From NCBI RefSeq assembly GCF_012571135.1, contig NZ_CP046216.1:250312-314311 (forward strand): 64,000 bases of DNA, written 5' to 3'. Below the pieces are notes generated by a model. It searched no databases and was not told where the DNA came from. It worked only from the letters and a program-made list of their open reading frames with translations. The translations under genes were made by a program, and so were the position numbers. Origin of the DNA: Enterobacteriaceae endosymbiont of Donacia tomentosa. GTDB taxonomy: Bacteria; Pseudomonadota; Gammaproteobacteria; Enterobacterales; Enterobacteriaceae. The number at the start of each line of letters is the position of its first letter. Within the stretch, counting starts at the first letter, position 1. Positions 29,036-39,373 of the stretch are shown in pieces.

Positions 29036-29890
29036 TTAATCCTTTTTTAATGAAATTTTATTAAAATTAATCAAATTTTTAATCTTTTTAATTACTATCT
29101 TGGTGTCAGGCATAATACCATGCCAAAAACAAAAAGAATAAGCAGCCTGTTCTACTAACATACCAATACCATCAGATATTTTTTCCCCCCCTAAATCATA
29201 ACACCATTTTAAAAATGGTGTTAAACTATCTCTATAATAAAGATCATAATAAAAAATATTTGATTTAATAATAGAACTAGGTATATTAGGAATATTTCCT
29301 TGAATCCCACTAGATGTGGCATTAATAATTAAATTATATTTTTTATTATTAATTAAATTATTAAAAAGATCCTCTAACCTTAGACAATTAAGATATTTAG
29401 TCTGAAAAAATTCTACAATATTTTTAGCATTTTGATAGGTACGATTTACAATCGTAATTATACACCCAAATTTTATTAATGGATAAATAATACCTTTAGT
29501 GGCTCCTCCTGCTCCTACTATTAGTATTTTACTCTTAGGTTGTATAAATTTTATATTTTGTAAATCTTTTAATAAACCAATACCATCTGTATTATCACCT
29601 AATATTTTTCCTGATTTAGTCATCTTAATTGTATTTACTGCACCAGATTTTTTAGCTCTACTTGTTAGTATATGACATATTTTATACGCATCTATTTTAA
29701 ATGGACTTGTAATATTAGCACCTACTCCTCCATTTTTAAAAAAATAAAAAATTTCATTTTTGAAATTATAAATTGGAACACTAATTCTTTTATAATTTTG
29801 TTTTATTCCTGTCTGTTTTGCAAATAATTGATGTATTATTGGAGATTTACTATGTTTAATAGGATTCCCAAACACTGCAAATAATTTCAT
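29036..29890 (-). CDS. aroE: Shikimate dehydrogenase (NADP+)
   Basis: AroE reduces 3-dehydroshikimate to shikimate on the route to chorismate. The 284 residues include the shikimate-binding FGNPIKHSKSP near the start, the catalytic Lys in NITSPFK (around 65), NTDGIGLL with the catalytic Asp (around 102), and the NADP site GAGGATKG. E. coli AroE has 272 residues; the extra length is at the C-terminus. It follows tsaC by 3 bp, the enterobacterial pair. A run of seven G lies in frame at 29185-29191. AroA at 58 kb belongs to the same pathway. Confidence 0.96.
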   Translation of the reverse strand: MKLFAVFGNPIKHSKSPIIHQLFAKQTGIKQNYKRISVPIYNFKNEIFYFFKNGGVGANITSPFKIDAYKICHILTSRAKKSGAVNTIKMTKSGKILGDNTDGIGLLKDLQNIKFIQPKSKILIVGAGGATKGIIYPLIKFGCIITIVNRTYQNAKNIVEFFQTKYLNCLRLEDLFNNLINNKKYNLIINATSSGIQGNIPNIPSSIIKSNIFYYDLYYRDSLTPFLKWCYDLGGEKISDGIGMLVEQAAYSFCFWHGIMPDTKIVIKKIKNLINFNKISLKKD

Positions 29891-29893
29891 ACT

Positions 29894-30454
29894 TTATCCT
29901 TTACGAATAACAAAATTTGTTATTCCATCTCTAATTTCTGATGGTTTATTATAATTTCCTGTTTTTCCATTTAAAATTAAAATATCTTTTTTGACTTTCT
30001 TAAAATGTTTTAATACTTCTTTTGAAGTGGAACATGGTGACATTCCTGAAATATTTGCACTTGTAGATACAATTGGTTTACCAAAACCATTACACAAATT
30101 TTGTATAAGAGGATGTTTACTAACACGCACTGCTATTGAAGTAAAATTACCTATTAACCAATTAGGAGTATTTGATGAAGTAGGAATAATCCATGTAATC
30201 ATTCCAGGCCAAGTTGCTAATATCTTTTTTTTTTGATTTTTAGTAATTTTTTTTTCATTTATATAATTTAATAATTGCTGATATTTTGATGCAACTAAAA
30301 TTAGTCCTTTATTTATATCTCGTTTTTTTATTGATAATAAAGTATATACTGCTTCTTTATTATCAGGATCACAACCTAATCCAAAAACGGATTCAGTTGG
30401 ATAAGCAATAATTTTCCCCATTTTTAATGCATTAATAAATATATTTATATTCAT
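29894..30454 (-). CDS. tsaC: Threonylcarbamoyl-AMP synthase TsaC
   Basis: TsaC makes threonylcarbamoyl-AMP from threonine, bicarbonate and ATP for t6A formation. The 186-residue protein (E. coli 190) shows KIIAYPTESVFGLGCDP near the start, the KGLILVAS strand, WPGMITWI and the VSTSANISG motif, so it is TsaC and not the longer Sua5 form. It is divergent from def. The yrdD, smg and dprA genes that separate it from def in E. coli are missing. It acts with TsaD at 18.7 kb. Confidence 0.95.
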   Translation of the reverse strand: MNINIFINALKMGKIIAYPTESVFGLGCDPDNKEAVYTLLSIKKRDINKGLILVASKYQQLLNYINEKKITKNQKKKILATWPGMITWIIPTSSNTPNWLIGNFTSIAVRVSKHPLIQNLCNGFGKPIVSTSANISGMSPCSTSKEVLKHFKKVKKDILILNGKTGNYNKPSEIRDGITNFVIRKG

Positions 30455-30578
30455 AATTTTATAAAAAAAATTGATAAAGTTTCAAATGAATTATATATTA
30501 GTGTTATATTCATTTTGTTTAAATTAAAAATTTTAATTTAAAAAAGATATTTTTTATAATTTAAAAAAAATTATTATT

Positions 30579-31109
30579 ATGTTAATAATGAAATTATTAT
30601 ATTTTCCAAATAATGCTTTACGGATTGCTGCTAAATCTATTAAAAATATAAACGATGATATTAAATTATTAGGTATAAATATGCTGAATACAATGTATTA
30701 CTATGGAGGTATTGGATTAGCTGCTACACAAGTTGGAATAAATAAAAGAATAATAGTAATAGATATTTCAAACAAAAGAAATAATCCATTTATTTTTGTA
30801 AATCCGAAAATAATAAAATTTAGTAAATCAAAAATTGAAAGTAAAGAAGGATGTTTATCGATACCTGAAGAGCAATATTATATTTTACGTCATCAAAAAA
30901 TTAAAATAGAAGCTTTTAATTTATTAGATCAACAAAATATCGAATTAGAAGCTAATAACTTATTATCTTTTTGTATACAACATGAAATTGATCATTTAAA
31001 TGGGATTTTATTTATTGATTATTTATCAAATTTAAAATATCAAAGAATTTTAAGTAAAATTAAAAAATTTAATAAAAAATTATCGCATTCAAAAAATAAA
31101 ATTATATAA
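30579..31109 (+). CDS. def: Peptide deformylase
   Basis: Def removes the formyl group from new proteins. The 176-residue protein (E. coli 169) has the three conserved motifs GIGLAATQV, EGCLSIPE (metal Cys) and HEIDH (metal histidines and catalytic Glu). The start at 30579 aligns residue for residue with E. coli. The fmt gene begins one base after the stop. The pair def-fmt faces aroE-tsaC head to head, as in E. coli. Confidence 0.97.
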   Translation: MLIMKLLYFPNNALRIAAKSIKNINDDIKLLGINMLNTMYYYGGIGLAATQVGINKRIIVIDISNKRNNPFIFVNPKIIKFSKSKIESKEGCLSIPEEQYYILRHQKIKIEAFNLLDQQNIELEANNLLSFCIQHEIDHLNGILFIDYLSNLKYQRILSKIKKFNKKLSHSKNKII

Positions 31110-31110
31110 A

Positions 31111-32088
31111 ATGAATAGAAAAAAAATTAAAATTATTTTTATTGGCACTTCTAATTTTGCAGCTTATCATTTACAAGGATTGATAAGTAAATATATAATA
31201 TCTTGTGTTATAACAAAACCAGATACTTATGCAAATAGGGGTTATAAACTAACTGTTAGTGCTATTAAAAAATTAGCATTAAAAAATAATATTAATATTT
31301 TACAACCAAAATCTTTTAATTCACAAAAATTAATTAATAATATTAAAAGTTATAAATGTGATATTATTATTGTTATAGATTATGGTTTATTAATCCCAGA
31401 ACATATACTAAATATTCCTAAATTATTTTGTATTAATGTTCATCCTTCATTATTACCTAGATGGAGAGGGTCGGCCCCAATACAACGAGCACTTTTAGAA
31501 AACGATTTAAAAACAGGTATTAGTATAATAAAAATGAATAATTTTTTAGATCAAGGAGATATTATATATCAAATAGAATGTACAATTTTATTATACGACA
31601 CATTTGCTTCTCTCTCTAAGAGATTAACTATTTTAGGTTTACAAGGACTTTTATTTATTTTAAATAAAATATCAAAAGGAGAAAAAATTGATTTTACATC
31701 TCAAAATATATATATGACAAAACCTACATATGCTCATAAAATATCTAAAATAGAATCAAAATTAAATTGGTTTTTTCCCGCTAAAAAGTTAGAATGTATG
31801 GTACGGGCTTTTAATCCTTGTCCCGGGACATATTTTATAACAAAAAATCAAAGGTTTAAAGTATGGCAAGCAGAAATAATTACTAATTCTACTTTTAGTA
31901 GTAATAAAAATAAGCCTCCGGGTACTATATTATCAATAAATAAATATGGCATACAAATAAACACTATTAATGGTATTTTAAATATTACAATTATCCAACC
32001 TAGTGGTAAAAAACAAATGAATATTCAAAATTTTTTAAAATATCAACAATATCAAAATATTTTTGTAAAAAATAAAATTATCACTTAA
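31111..32088 (+). CDS. fmt: Methionyl-tRNA formyltransferase
   Basis: Fmt formylates initiator Met-tRNA. The 325-residue protein (E. coli 315) has the formyl-transferase core with INVHPSLLPRWRGSAPIQ (catalytic Asn and His) and the downstream Asp in NNFLDQGDI, followed by a smaller C-terminal OB domain. It follows def by one base. Its last 8 bp overlap the last 8 bp of the converging rplQ. rsmB, trkA, mscL and zntR, which lie between these genes in E. coli, are deleted. Confidence 0.97.
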   Translation: MNRKKIKIIFIGTSNFAAYHLQGLISKYIISCVITKPDTYANRGYKLTVSAIKKLALKNNINILQPKSFNSQKLINNIKSYKCDIIIVIDYGLLIPEHILNIPKLFCINVHPSLLPRWRGSAPIQRALLENDLKTGISIIKMNNFLDQGDIIYQIECTILLYDTFASLSKRLTILGLQGLLFILNKISKGEKIDFTSQNIYMTKPTYAHKISKIESKLNWFFPAKKLECMVRAFNPCPGTYFITKNQRFKVWQAEIITNSTFSSNKNKPPGTILSINKYGIQINTINGILNITIIQPSGKKQMNIQNFLKYQQYQNIFVKNKIIT

Positions 32089-32464
32089 TTTTTTTATTTG
32101 TTATTATTTTTCTTCCAATTAATTCTATATAAGCCATAGGAGCCTTATCACCATTACGATACCCACATTTGATAATGCGTGTATATCCCCCTGGTCTATC
32201 TTTAAATTGTGGACCTATAGTATTAAATAATTTATAAATATTAATTTTATTATTTAATTGAGAACGAATCAATCTTTTATTAGCAATATTATTTTTTTTA
32301 GCACGAGTAATTATAGGTTCTATTATTGTTCTTAATTCTTTGGCTTTTATTAAAGTAGTTTTTACTATTTCATTAGAAATTAATGAATTAGCTAAATTAT
32401 TTAGCATTAAACGACAATGACTGCTATTTCTGTTAAAATAACGACCTGCCTTACGATGGCGCAT
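32081..32464 (-). CDS. rplQ: 50S ribosomal protein L17
   Basis: L17 (bL17) lines the area near the peptide exit tunnel. The 127-residue product begins MRHRKAGRYFNRNSSHCR and is collinear with E. coli L17 (127 residues). It is the last gene of the alpha operon, 52 bp after rpoA. The 3' end overlaps fmt on the other strand by 8 bp, so the two transcripts must read into each other. Confidence 0.97.
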   Translation of the reverse strand: MRHRKAGRYFNRNSSHCRLMLNNLANSLISNEIVKTTLIKAKELRTIIEPIITRAKKNNIANKRLIRSQLNNKINIYKLFNTIGPQFKDRPGGYTRIIKCGYRNGDKAPMAYIELIGRKIITNKKIK

Positions 32465-32516
32465 TTTGTTATCCTTTATAATTTCTTTATTTATTATTTT
32501 TTATTATATATATATT

Positions 32517-33527
32517 TTATGTTTTTTCATTAGTAATAATCTTTGGTGGCCAATTTTCTAAACGCATACCTAAAGATAATCCCCGGGATGCTAATACATC
32601 TTTTATTTCTGTTAAAGATTTTTTGCCAAGATTGGGTGTTTTTAATAATTCAACTTCTGTTCGTTGTACTAAATCTCCTATTAATTGTACTGATTCTGTT
32701 TTTAAACAATTAGCAGATCTGACAGTTAATTCTAAATCATCAACTGACCGCAAGAGAATAGGATCAAATTCAGGTTTTTCTTCTTTCACTAATTCTTCTT
32801 GTTGAATATCACGTAAATTTACAAATGATTCTAATTGCTCAGAAAGGATAGTAGCTGCTTTTCTTATAGCTTGTTCCGGATCTAATGTTCCATTGGTTTC
32901 CATTTCTATTATTAATTTATCTAAATCAGTTCTTTGTTTAACTCTGGCTGATTCTACATTATATGTGATCCTTTCAATCGGACTATAAGACGCATCCAAA
33001 AGTAATCGCCCTATTTTATGATTAGAATTAAATTCTTCATTATTTATTTTTGTATAAGCTGCTACATACCCTCTACCTAATTCAACTTTAATTTTCATAT
33101 TAAATGATGTATTAATATTAGTAATATGACAAATAATATGATTTGGATTTATAATTTCTATATTATTACCATAATCAATATCTGAAGCTCTTACAGGACC
33201 AATACCTGATTTATTTAAAGTTAGTATTATTTCCTTTTTATTATCTTCTACTTTTATTGCTAATTTTTTTAAATTTAATAATATTTCAATAATATCTTCT
33301 TTTATTCCTTCTTTAGTACTATATTCATGTAATACTCCTTCTATTTCAACTTCTGTTACAGCATATCCAGGCATTGAAGATAATAAAATACGTCTTAATG
33401 CATTTCCTAATGTATGTCCAAAACCTCTCTCTAAAGGTTCTAAAGTAACCCTTATTGTAAAATTATTAATTTGTTTTATATCTACTAATCGAGGTTTTAA
33501 AAATTCTGTTATAGAATTATAATGCAT
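32517..33527 (-). CDS. rpoA: RNA polymerase subunit alpha
   Basis: RpoA dimerises to nucleate RNA polymerase assembly. The 336-residue protein (E. coli 329) has the N-terminal dimerisation domain ([23 protein letters not shown] in part), the linker, and the C-terminal domain with [10 protein letters not shown] and the helix-hairpin-helix [13 protein letters not shown], which binds UP elements and activators. Both domains look functional. It sits between rpsD and rplQ in the alpha operon. Confidence 0.98.
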   Translation of the reverse strand: MHYNSITEFLKPRLVDIKQINNFTIRVTLEPLERGFGHTLGNALRRILLSSMPGYAVTEVEIEGVLHEYSTKEGIKEDIIEILLNLKKLAIKVEDNKKEIILTLNKSGIGPVRASDIDYGNNIEIINPNHIICHITNINTSFNMKIKVELGRGYVAAYTKINNEEFNSNHKIGRLLLDASYSPIERITYNVESARVKQRTDLDKLIIEMETNGTLDPEQAIRKAATILSEQLESFVNLRDIQQEELVKEEKPEFDPILLRSVDDLELTVRSANCLKTESVQLIGDLVQRTEVELLKTPNLGKKSLTEIKDVLASRGLSLGMRLENWPPKIITNEKT

Positions 33528-33549
33528 TTATATACTCTCTTATTTTACA

Positions 33550-34170
33550 CTATTTTGAATAAAATTCGATAATTAAATGTTCATTAATATCTGCAGATAA
33601 GTCAGAACGTTCTGGTAATTTTTTAAATATTCCTTCCATATTTTTATTATTTATTTCTAACCAACTAGGTTTTTCTCTTTGCGAAGCTAAATCCATAGCT
33701 GCAATAATTCTTAATTGTTTTTTAGAATTACTACATACAGAGATTTTATCATTTAAAGATAATTGATAAGAAGCTATATTAACAATATTATTATTAACTT
33801 TTATAGTTTTATGAGAAATTAATTGTCTTGCTTCTGCTCTAGTAACACTAAATCCCATTCTATAAACAGTATTATCTAAGCGTTTTTCTAATAAACATAG
33901 TAAATTAAATCCAGTATTGCCTTTAATACGTGATGCTTTTTTATAATAATTACGAAATTGACGTTCTAATACGCCGTATAATCTACGTAATTTTTGTTTT
34001 TCTCTTAATTGAATGCCATAATCTGATATTCTTGGTTTTCTTAAACCATGTTGTCCTGGAGCTTGTTCTAATTTGCATTTAGAATCAAGAGTACGTACGT
34101 TAGATTTAAGAAATAAGTCAGTTCCTTCTCGTCTACTTAATTTTAATTTTGGACCTAGATATTTTGCCAT
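33550..34170 (-). CDS. rpsD: 30S ribosomal protein S4
   Basis: S4 (uS4) is a primary 16S rRNA binder. The protein has 206 residues, as in E. coli, with the N-terminal [33 protein letters not shown] and the S4 RNA-binding domain ([14 protein letters not shown]). In E. coli S4 also represses translation of this operon. It lies between rpsK and rpoA. Confidence 0.98.
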   Translation of the reverse strand: MAKYLGPKLKLSRREGTDLFLKSNVRTLDSKCKLEQAPGQHGLRKPRISDYGIQLREKQKLRRLYGVLERQFRNYYKKASRIKGNTGFNLLCLLEKRLDNTVYRMGFSVTRAEARQLISHKTIKVNNNIVNIASYQLSLNDKISVCSNSKKQLRIIAAMDLASQREKPSWLEINNKNMEGIFKKLPERSDLSADINEHLIIEFYSK

Positions 34171-34235
34171 AATAATTCTCTTTTAAATATTTAAATTTTT
34201 TAAAAATAGAATATTCTATAATTTCTAATATTTAT

Positions 34236-34625
34236 TTATACTCGTCTTTTTTTCGGGGGTCTACATCCATTATGTGGGATAGGAGTAATATCAGTAATAT
34301 TAGTAATTTTAAATCCAGCATTATTTAATGCTCTAATAGTAGATTCTCTTCCTGGTCCTGGACCTTTTACCATAATTTCTAAGTTTTTGATTCCATAATT
34401 TTTAACAACTTCAGCACATCTTTCTGCAGCTACTTGAGCTGCAAAAGGAGTTGATTTTCTAGAACCTCTAAATCCTGATCCTCCTGCTGTAGCACACCCC
34501 AAAGCATTACCTTGACGATCTGTAATCGTAACAATTGTATTGTTAAAAGATGCGTGTATATGTGCAATGCCATCTGTAATTTGTTTTTTTATATTTTTTT
34601 TTGATTTTAAAAACTGTTTTTTCAT
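34236..34625 (-). CDS. rpsK: 30S ribosomal protein S11
   Basis: S11 (uS11) forms part of the 30S platform. The 129-residue protein has the E. coli length and nearly the same sequence, including [18 protein letters not shown] and the C-terminal [18 protein letters not shown]. It lies 23 bp after rpsM. Confidence 0.98.
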   Translation of the reverse strand: MKKQFLKSKKNIKKQITDGIAHIHASFNNTIVTITDRQGNALGCATAGGSGFRGSRKSTPFAAQVAAERCAEVVKNYGIKNLEIMVKGPGPGRESTIRALNNAGFKITNITDITPIPHNGCRPPKKRRV

Positions 34626-34648
34626 AGTATCATTTACTCTAGTGAGGG

Positions 34649-35005
34649 TTATTTTTTAAAGAATTTACATAATTTTTTTCTAGTGTGCGCATTAGTTTTC
34701 GTTCTTTGACCTCTAACAGGCATACATTTCCGATGACGTAACCCACGATAACAACCTAAATCTACTAATCTTTTAATATTTAAATTAATGTTTCTTCTTA
34801 AATCTCCTTCTATTATAAATTTAGATACAGCGTTTCTTAATAAATCTATTTTTGCTTCTGTAAGTTCGCTTATTTTAATATTTTGCGAAATTTTAGTTTG
34901 ATGACAAATCTCAATAGCATGAGACTTCCCTATCCCATAAATATATTTTAATGCTATTACTACACGTTTATTATCAGGAATATTAATTCCAGCTATACGA
35001 ATCAT
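34649..35005 (-). CDS. rpsM: 30S ribosomal protein S13
   Basis: S13 (uS13) sits in the head of the 30S subunit and bridges to the 50S. The 118-residue protein begins [19 protein letters not shown] and ends with the basic tail [18 protein letters not shown], as in E. coli (118). It opens the alpha operon, 60 bp after rpmJ. Confidence 0.98.
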   Translation of the reverse strand: MIRIAGINIPDNKRVVIALKYIYGIGKSHAIEICHQTKISQNIKISELTEAKIDLLRNAVSKFIIEGDLRRNINLNIKRLVDLGCYRGLRHRKCMPVRGQRTKTNAHTRKKLCKFFKK

Positions 35006-35065
35006 ATCTCATCCTTTTTTATTTTATTAAAAATATCAAGTTTATATAAAGAAAACTCCCATATT

Positions 35066-35182
35066 TTATCCTTGACGCTGTTTATGTTTAGGGTCAATAT
35101 TACAAATAACACGTATTACTCTATTTCTGCGAATAATTTTACAATTTCGACATAATTTTTTTACTGAAGTACGAACTTTCAT
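35066..35182 (-). CDS. rpmJ: 50S ribosomal protein L36
   Basis: This short gene encodes a 38-residue protein, [19 protein letters not shown] onward, ending KHKQRQG. Length matches E. coli L36 (bL36) exactly. The zinc-ribbon ligands Cys11, Cys14, Cys27 and His33 are present, so it is the C+ form. It lies between secY (36 bp upstream) and rpsM, the usual end of the spc operon. Confidence 0.97.
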   Translation of the reverse strand: MKVRTSVKKLCRNCKIIRRNRVIRVICNIDPKHKQRQG

Positions 35183-35218
35183 TTCGTGAGATTTCCTTTT
35201 AAATAGTTTTTATAATGA

Positions 35219-36547
35219 TTATCCTTTTAGATTAATTTTTTTAAGTATAGACTCGTACTGAGTAGACATAATTAATGTTTGAATTTGAGAAATAAAATCT
35301 ATAATTACAACTACTAATATTAGTAATGATGTACCACTAAAATAAAAAGAAATATTCATTATAATATGTAAAAATTCAGGCACAAGACAAATAAAACTAA
35401 TATATAGACTTCCAGTAAGAGTTAAACGCATAATAATTTTTGTAATATATTTTGCTGTTTGTTCACCAGGACGAATACCTGGGATATAAGCGCCTGATTT
35501 TTTTAGATTATCAGCTGTTTCTTTAGGATTAAAAACTAACATTGTATAAAAAAAACAAAAAAATATAATTGCTGAGACATATAAAATTACATATATAGGC
35601 TGTCTAGGTTGTAAAAATAACAAAACATTATGTAACCAAATCCATCCAGTAATATTATTTAACCATGACAATATAGTAGAAAAAAATAGAATAATACTAG
35701 AAGAAAATATTGCTGGTATTACTCCAGCCATATTTATTTTTAAAGGTAAATGTGTATTTTGTTGTGTATTATATATATTTTTTCCATAATGTCTCCTAGC
35801 ATATTGAACAATTATTTTTCTTTGGCCTTTTTCTACAAAAACAATAAAAAAAATTATAAAAAATATTAAAAATAATAAAGTTAAAATTAAAAAAAAATGT
35901 AAATCTCCTTGTTTTATTTGTTCTATTATTTGTCCTAAAGCTGGAGGTAATCCAGTAATAATACCTATTACAATAATAATAGATATACCATTACCAATAC
36001 CTCTATTTGTAATTTGATTGCCTAACCACATTAAAAATATAGTACCAGTAATTAAACTTAGTACGGAAGTTAGAAAAAAATAAATATCAGGATTTAATAT
36101 AAAACTTTCTATTTTTGGCAAATGGAATAATCTAGTAATTATTCCTATAGATTGAATGATTGATAAAAATAATGTAGTATATTTGGTATATTTATTAATT
36201 TTTCTTTTACCAGATTCTCCTTCTTTTTTTAAATTTATAAAAAAAGGATGCATAAAAGTTAGTAATTGTATTATAATCGATGCCGAAATATATGGCATAA
36301 TTCCTAAGGTAAAAATTGATGCTCTACTTAATGCTCCACCAGAAAACATATTAAACATGTCAATAATTGTACTATGTTGTTTTATAATTAAATCATGTAA
36401 AACACTAATATTAATTCCTGGTATTGCTATGAATGATCCTATTCTAAATATAAGTAAAGAACTCATCAAAAAAATAAATCTTTTTTTTAATTCGTAAAAT
36501 CCTTTTTTAGTACTTTGAAAATCTAATTCTTTAAATGTTTTGATCAT
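35219..36547 (-). CDS. secY: Preprotein translocase subunit SecY
   Basis: SecY is the protein-conducting channel of the inner membrane. The 442-residue protein (E. coli 443) shows ten hydrophobic helices, the plug region after [10 protein letters not shown], and the conserved cytoplasmic loops with ERGQRKI-like ([14 protein letters not shown]) and [13 protein letters not shown]. It follows rplO by 7 bp. Signal-peptide proteins in this window (Skp, BamA, porin) would be its clients. Confidence 0.98.
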   Translation of the reverse strand: MIKTFKELDFQSTKKGFYELKKRFIFLMSSLLIFRIGSFIAIPGINISVLHDLIIKQHSTIIDMFNMFSGGALSRASIFTLGIMPYISASIIIQLLTFMHPFFINLKKEGESGKRKINKYTKYTTLFLSIIQSIGIITRLFHLPKIESFILNPDIYFFLTSVLSLITGTIFLMWLGNQITNRGIGNGISIIIVIGIITGLPPALGQIIEQIKQGDLHFFLILTLLFLIFFIIFFIVFVEKGQRKIIVQYARRHYGKNIYNTQQNTHLPLKINMAGVIPAIFSSSIILFFSTILSWLNNITGWIWLHNVLLFLQPRQPIYVILYVSAIIFFCFFYTMLVFNPKETADNLKKSGAYIPGIRPGEQTAKYITKIIMRLTLTGSLYISFICLVPEFLHIIMNISFYFSGTSLLILVVVIIDFISQIQTLIMSTQYESILKKINLKG

Positions 36548-36554
36548 TTATTAT

Positions 36555-36983
36555 TTATTCCTCGATTTTCATATCTAATTTTTGAATCATCATTTTAACA
36601 CTTTTTGTACAATTTAATTTCACAATTTTTTTTGGTTTAGTAAGATTACCAGTATTAATAATTTTTACATATTTAATTTTTTTGTTAATTATCTTAGAAG
36701 ATTTTAAAGTATTAAAATCAACATAATCACCATCTATTTTCGATAGATCATTTAGTCTAATTTCTTTAAAAAAAATATTTTTACGTGATTTGAATCCAAA
36801 TTTAGGTAGCCTTCTATGTAAAGGCGTTTGTCCACCCTCAAAAGATTTATTAATATTATATCCAGAACGAGATTTTTGTCCTTTATGCCCTCTGCCACTA
36901 GTTTTTCCTTTGCCAGAACCGACACCACGTCCTAGTCTTTTTTTTTTATTTTTATAAATAGGATTTAAAGTATTTAAATACAT
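36555..36983 (-). CDS. rplO: 50S ribosomal protein L15
   Basis: L15 (uL15) is a late assembly protein of the 50S. The 142 residues (E. coli 144) begin [20 protein letters not shown] and carry the glycine/basic stretch [17 protein letters not shown] and [17 protein letters not shown]. It starts one base after the rpmD stop. Confidence 0.97.
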   Translation of the reverse strand: MYLNTLNPIYKNKKKRLGRGVGSGKGKTSGRGHKGQKSRSGYNINKSFEGGQTPLHRRLPKFGFKSRKNIFFKEIRLNDLSKIDGDYVDFNTLKSSKIINKKIKYVKIINTGNLTKPKKIVKLNCTKSVKMMIQKLDMKIEE

Positions 36984-36984
36984 T

Positions 36985-37164
36985 TTAATAACTCACTTTA
37001 ATCATATATGATATTTTTTTAATTTTTCCCAAAATACTTGGATTATTTTTTTTTACTACAATGTGACCAATATGTTTTAATCCTAAACTAAATAGAGTTG
37101 CTTTATGTTTAGGTAATCTTCCTATAGAACTCTTAATTTGTTTTATTTTAATATTTTTGAACAC
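36985..37164 (-). CDS. rpmD: 50S ribosomal protein L30 (GTG start)
   Basis: A 59-residue frame starting with GTG at 37164 encodes (M)[19 protein letters not shown] and so on, ending MIKVSY. Its length equals E. coli L30 (uL30) and it aligns from the first residue. The start lies 17 bp inside the 3' end of rpsE, and an in-frame stop just upstream rules out a longer form; no ATG is available. The gene is in its standard place between rpsE and rplO. Confidence 0.94.
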   Translation of the reverse strand: MFKNIKIKQIKSSIGRLPKHKATLFSLGLKHIGHIVVKKNNPSILGKIKKISYMIKVSY

Positions 37165-37678
37165 TTTTCATATTCCTTTTTATTTCTTCTACAGATTTAT
37201 TTCTTTTAAATGCAATCATTTTTAATGAATTTAAACTTAATAAACCTTTAATTGTTGCTCTGACTATATTTATAGGATTTGTAGAACCATATGCTTTAGC
37301 TAAAACATTATAAATTCCAGCAACTTCTAATACAGCTCTCATAGCTCCTCCCGCTATAATTCCTGTCCCTTCATAAGCTGGTTGCATAAAAACAGAAGAT
37401 CCAGTGTGATGTCCTTTTACAGGGTATTGTACTGTATTATTATTTATAATAATACTTACCATACTTTTACGGGCTTTTTCCATTGCCTTTTGTATTGCAC
37501 TAGGCACTTCTCTAGCTTTACCATACCCGAATCCAATCTTCCCCTTCCCATTACCTACTACTGTTAGTGCTGTAAAAGAAAAAACACGGCCTCCTTTTAC
37601 AGTTTTAGAAACTCTATTAACAGAAATTAATTTTTCTTTTAATTCATTATTTGGATGTTTACTATCATAAATATTCAT
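37148..37678 (-). CDS. rpsE: 30S ribosomal protein S5
   Basis: S5 (uS5) helps decoding accuracy at the 30S entry channel. The 176-residue protein (E. coli 167) has a few extra N-terminal residues, then [17 protein letters not shown] and the double-stranded RNA-binding and S5 C-terminal domains ([18 protein letters not shown]). The 3' end overlaps the GTG start of rpmD by 17 bp. Confidence 0.98.
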   Translation of the reverse strand: MNIYDSKHPNNELKEKLISVNRVSKTVKGGRVFSFTALTVVGNGKGKIGFGYGKAREVPSAIQKAMEKARKSMVSIIINNNTVQYPVKGHHTGSSVFMQPAYEGTGIIAGGAMRAVLEVAGIYNVLAKAYGSTNPINIVRATIKGLLSLNSLKMIAFKRNKSVEEIKRNMKSVQKY

Positions 37679-37703
37679 AATTTTTTCTTCTAAAATTAGG
37701 TAG

Positions 37704-38057
37704 TTAAAAGTTTAGACCTGCATTACGAGCAGCATTAGCTAATGCTTTGACACGTCCATGATATTTAAATCCTGAACGATCAAATGATATATTAAAAATA
37801 CCTTTTTTTATTGATCTATTTGCTATTTTATGCCCTAATAAAACTGCGGCTTTTATATTTCCAGTATATGATAATTTTTTTTTAATAGTTGATTCTAATG
37901 TTGATGCTGTAATTAATACTTTATTTTCAGCAGAAATTATTTGTGCATACATATGACGAGAAGTACGATGGATTACTAACCTAGTTTTCTTAAATTTTTG
38001 AAGATGTTTACGTAATTTAGTTGCTCTACGTATACGGGAAGTTTTTTTTATATTCAT
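37704..38057 (-). CDS. rplR: 50S ribosomal protein L18
   Basis: L18 (uL18) carries 5S rRNA into the 50S. The ATG at 38057 gives [14 protein letters not shown] and 117 residues, the exact E. coli length and alignment. The frame is open further upstream, to an ATG at 38120 that would overlap rplF, but that extension has no counterpart in the family. The C-terminal [20 protein letters not shown] block is typical. Confidence 0.95.
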   Translation of the reverse strand: MNIKKTSRIRRATKLRKHLQKFKKTRLVIHRTSRHMYAQIISAENKVLITASTLESTIKKKLSYTGNIKAAVLLGHKIANRSIKKGIFNISFDRSGFKYHGRVKALANAARNAGLNF

Positions 38058-38079
38058 AATATATAATTTTTTTATAACC

Positions 38080-38613
38080 TTATTTTTTTTTAATTTCTTT
38101 TGTACGAATTTTTTCATCACTATAACGAATTCCTTTTCCTTTATATGCTTCTGGAGGACGATATGATCTTATATTTGCAGCCACTTGTCCTAGTAATTGT
38201 TTATCAAATCCATTTAAAATAATTTCATTTGAATTTGTACATGTCCCTTTTATACCTAAGGGTAACTTATAAAATATAGGATGAGAAAATCCTAATAATA
38301 AATTTATTATATTTTCCTTAATAGAAACTTTATATCCTACCCCAAACAATAATAATTTTTTTGTAAATCCTATAGTTACACCAATAATCATAGAATTTAT
38401 AATGGCACGCGTAGTACCAGCATGGGCCCATCCTTTTTTATAATTTAATTTAGGTATAAATAATAATTTATTTTTTTCAAGTATAACTTTTACTTTTTTA
38501 TTAAAATTATTTTTTAATATACCATTTTTCCCTTTTATAATTATATTTTGTTTGTTTATAATCAACTCAATATTATTAGGAATAAAGATTGGTTTTTTAG
38601 CTATTCTAGACAT
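38080..38613 (-). CDS. rplF: 50S ribosomal protein L6
   Basis: L6 (uL6) lies near the GTPase centre. The 177 residues equal the E. coli length, with two L6 domains and the conserved C-terminal [22 protein letters not shown] in part. It follows rpsH by 15 bp. The first domain has drifted toward Ile, Asn and Lys. Confidence 0.98.
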   Translation of the reverse strand: MSRIAKKPIFIPNNIELIINKQNIIIKGKNGILKNNFNKKVKVILEKNKLLFIPKLNYKKGWAHAGTTRAIINSMIIGVTIGFTKKLLLFGVGYKVSIKENIINLLLGFSHPIFYKLPLGIKGTCTNSNEIILNGFDKQLLGQVAANIRSYRPPEAYKGKGIRYSDEKIRTKEIKKK

Positions 38614-38628
38614 TATTCTATATATCCT

Positions 38629-39021
38629 TTAGGCTACATAACATATAATTTCACCACCTATGCCATATTGACGAGCAGTATAATCAGTTATTATTCCTTT
38701 AGAAGTAGAAATAATAGCAATACCTAATCCAGCCATAACTTTAGGTAATAATTTTTTTTTCTTATAAATTCTTAAACCAGGTCTACTAACACAATGTATT
38801 TTTTCTATAACACCTTTTCCCCTAAAATATTTTAAATTTATTTCTAATTTAATATTTTTATTTTGTATTAAATTAAAGTTCTTTATATATCCTTCTTCTT
38901 TTAAAATTTGAGCAATTGCTTTTTTTATTTTTGAATATTGCATAATTACTGTAGATTTATGTGATAATTGACCATTACGAATACGTGTTATCATATCAGC
39001 AATAGGATCTTGTATACTCAT
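38629..39021 (-). CDS. rpsH: 30S ribosomal protein S8
   Basis: S8 (uS8) binds helix 21 of 16S rRNA and in E. coli represses the spc operon. The protein has 130 residues (E. coli 130) with [18 protein letters not shown] at the start and [20 protein letters not shown] near the end. It lies 32 bp after rpsN. Confidence 0.98.
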   Translation of the reverse strand: MSIQDPIADMITRIRNGQLSHKSTVIMQYSKIKKAIAQILKEEGYIKNFNLIQNKNIKLEINLKYFRGKGVIEKIHCVSRPGLRIYKKKKLLPKVMAGLGIAIISTSKGIITDYTARQYGIGGEIICYVA

Positions 39022-39053
39022 ATTTATATTATCCTTATTATTTTTTTAATAAA

Positions 39054-39359
39054 CTACCAACTAGCTTTTTTTAATCCTGGAATATCACCTTTCATTGCTG
39101 CTTCTCGTAATTTTATTCTACTTAATCCAAATTTTTTTAAAAAAGCATGTGGTCTGCCAGTTAATTTACATCTATTTCTTTGTCTTGACAAACTAGAATC
39201 TCTAGGTAAAGATTGTAACTTAAATATTGCATCCCAACGAATCTCATCTGTTGTACTTCTATTAGAAATAATTTTTTTTAATTTTTGTCTTTTTAAAAAA
39301 AATTTTTTTCCTAATTTTATACGTTTTTTTTCACGTGATTTAATAGATTCTTTAGTCAT
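39054..39359 (-). CDS. rpsN: 30S ribosomal protein S14
   Basis: S14 (uS14) belongs to the 30S head. The 101-residue protein is the long form without zinc cysteines, as in E. coli (101). Typical parts are [16 protein letters not shown] and the C-terminal [20 protein letters not shown]. It lies 14 bp after rplE. Confidence 0.98.
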   Translation of the reverse strand: MTKESIKSREKKRIKLGKKFFLKRQKLKKIISNRSTTDEIRWDAIFKLQSLPRDSSLSRQRNRCKLTGRPHAFLKKFGLSRIKLREAAMKGDIPGLKKASW

Positions 39360-39373
39360 TAAAATAAACCTTT

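Noticed and set aside
38058..38120. N-terminal extension of L18 starting at 38120
   Set aside because: It would add 21 lysine-rich residues absent from the family and overlap rplF; the ATG at 38057 gives the exact family length.
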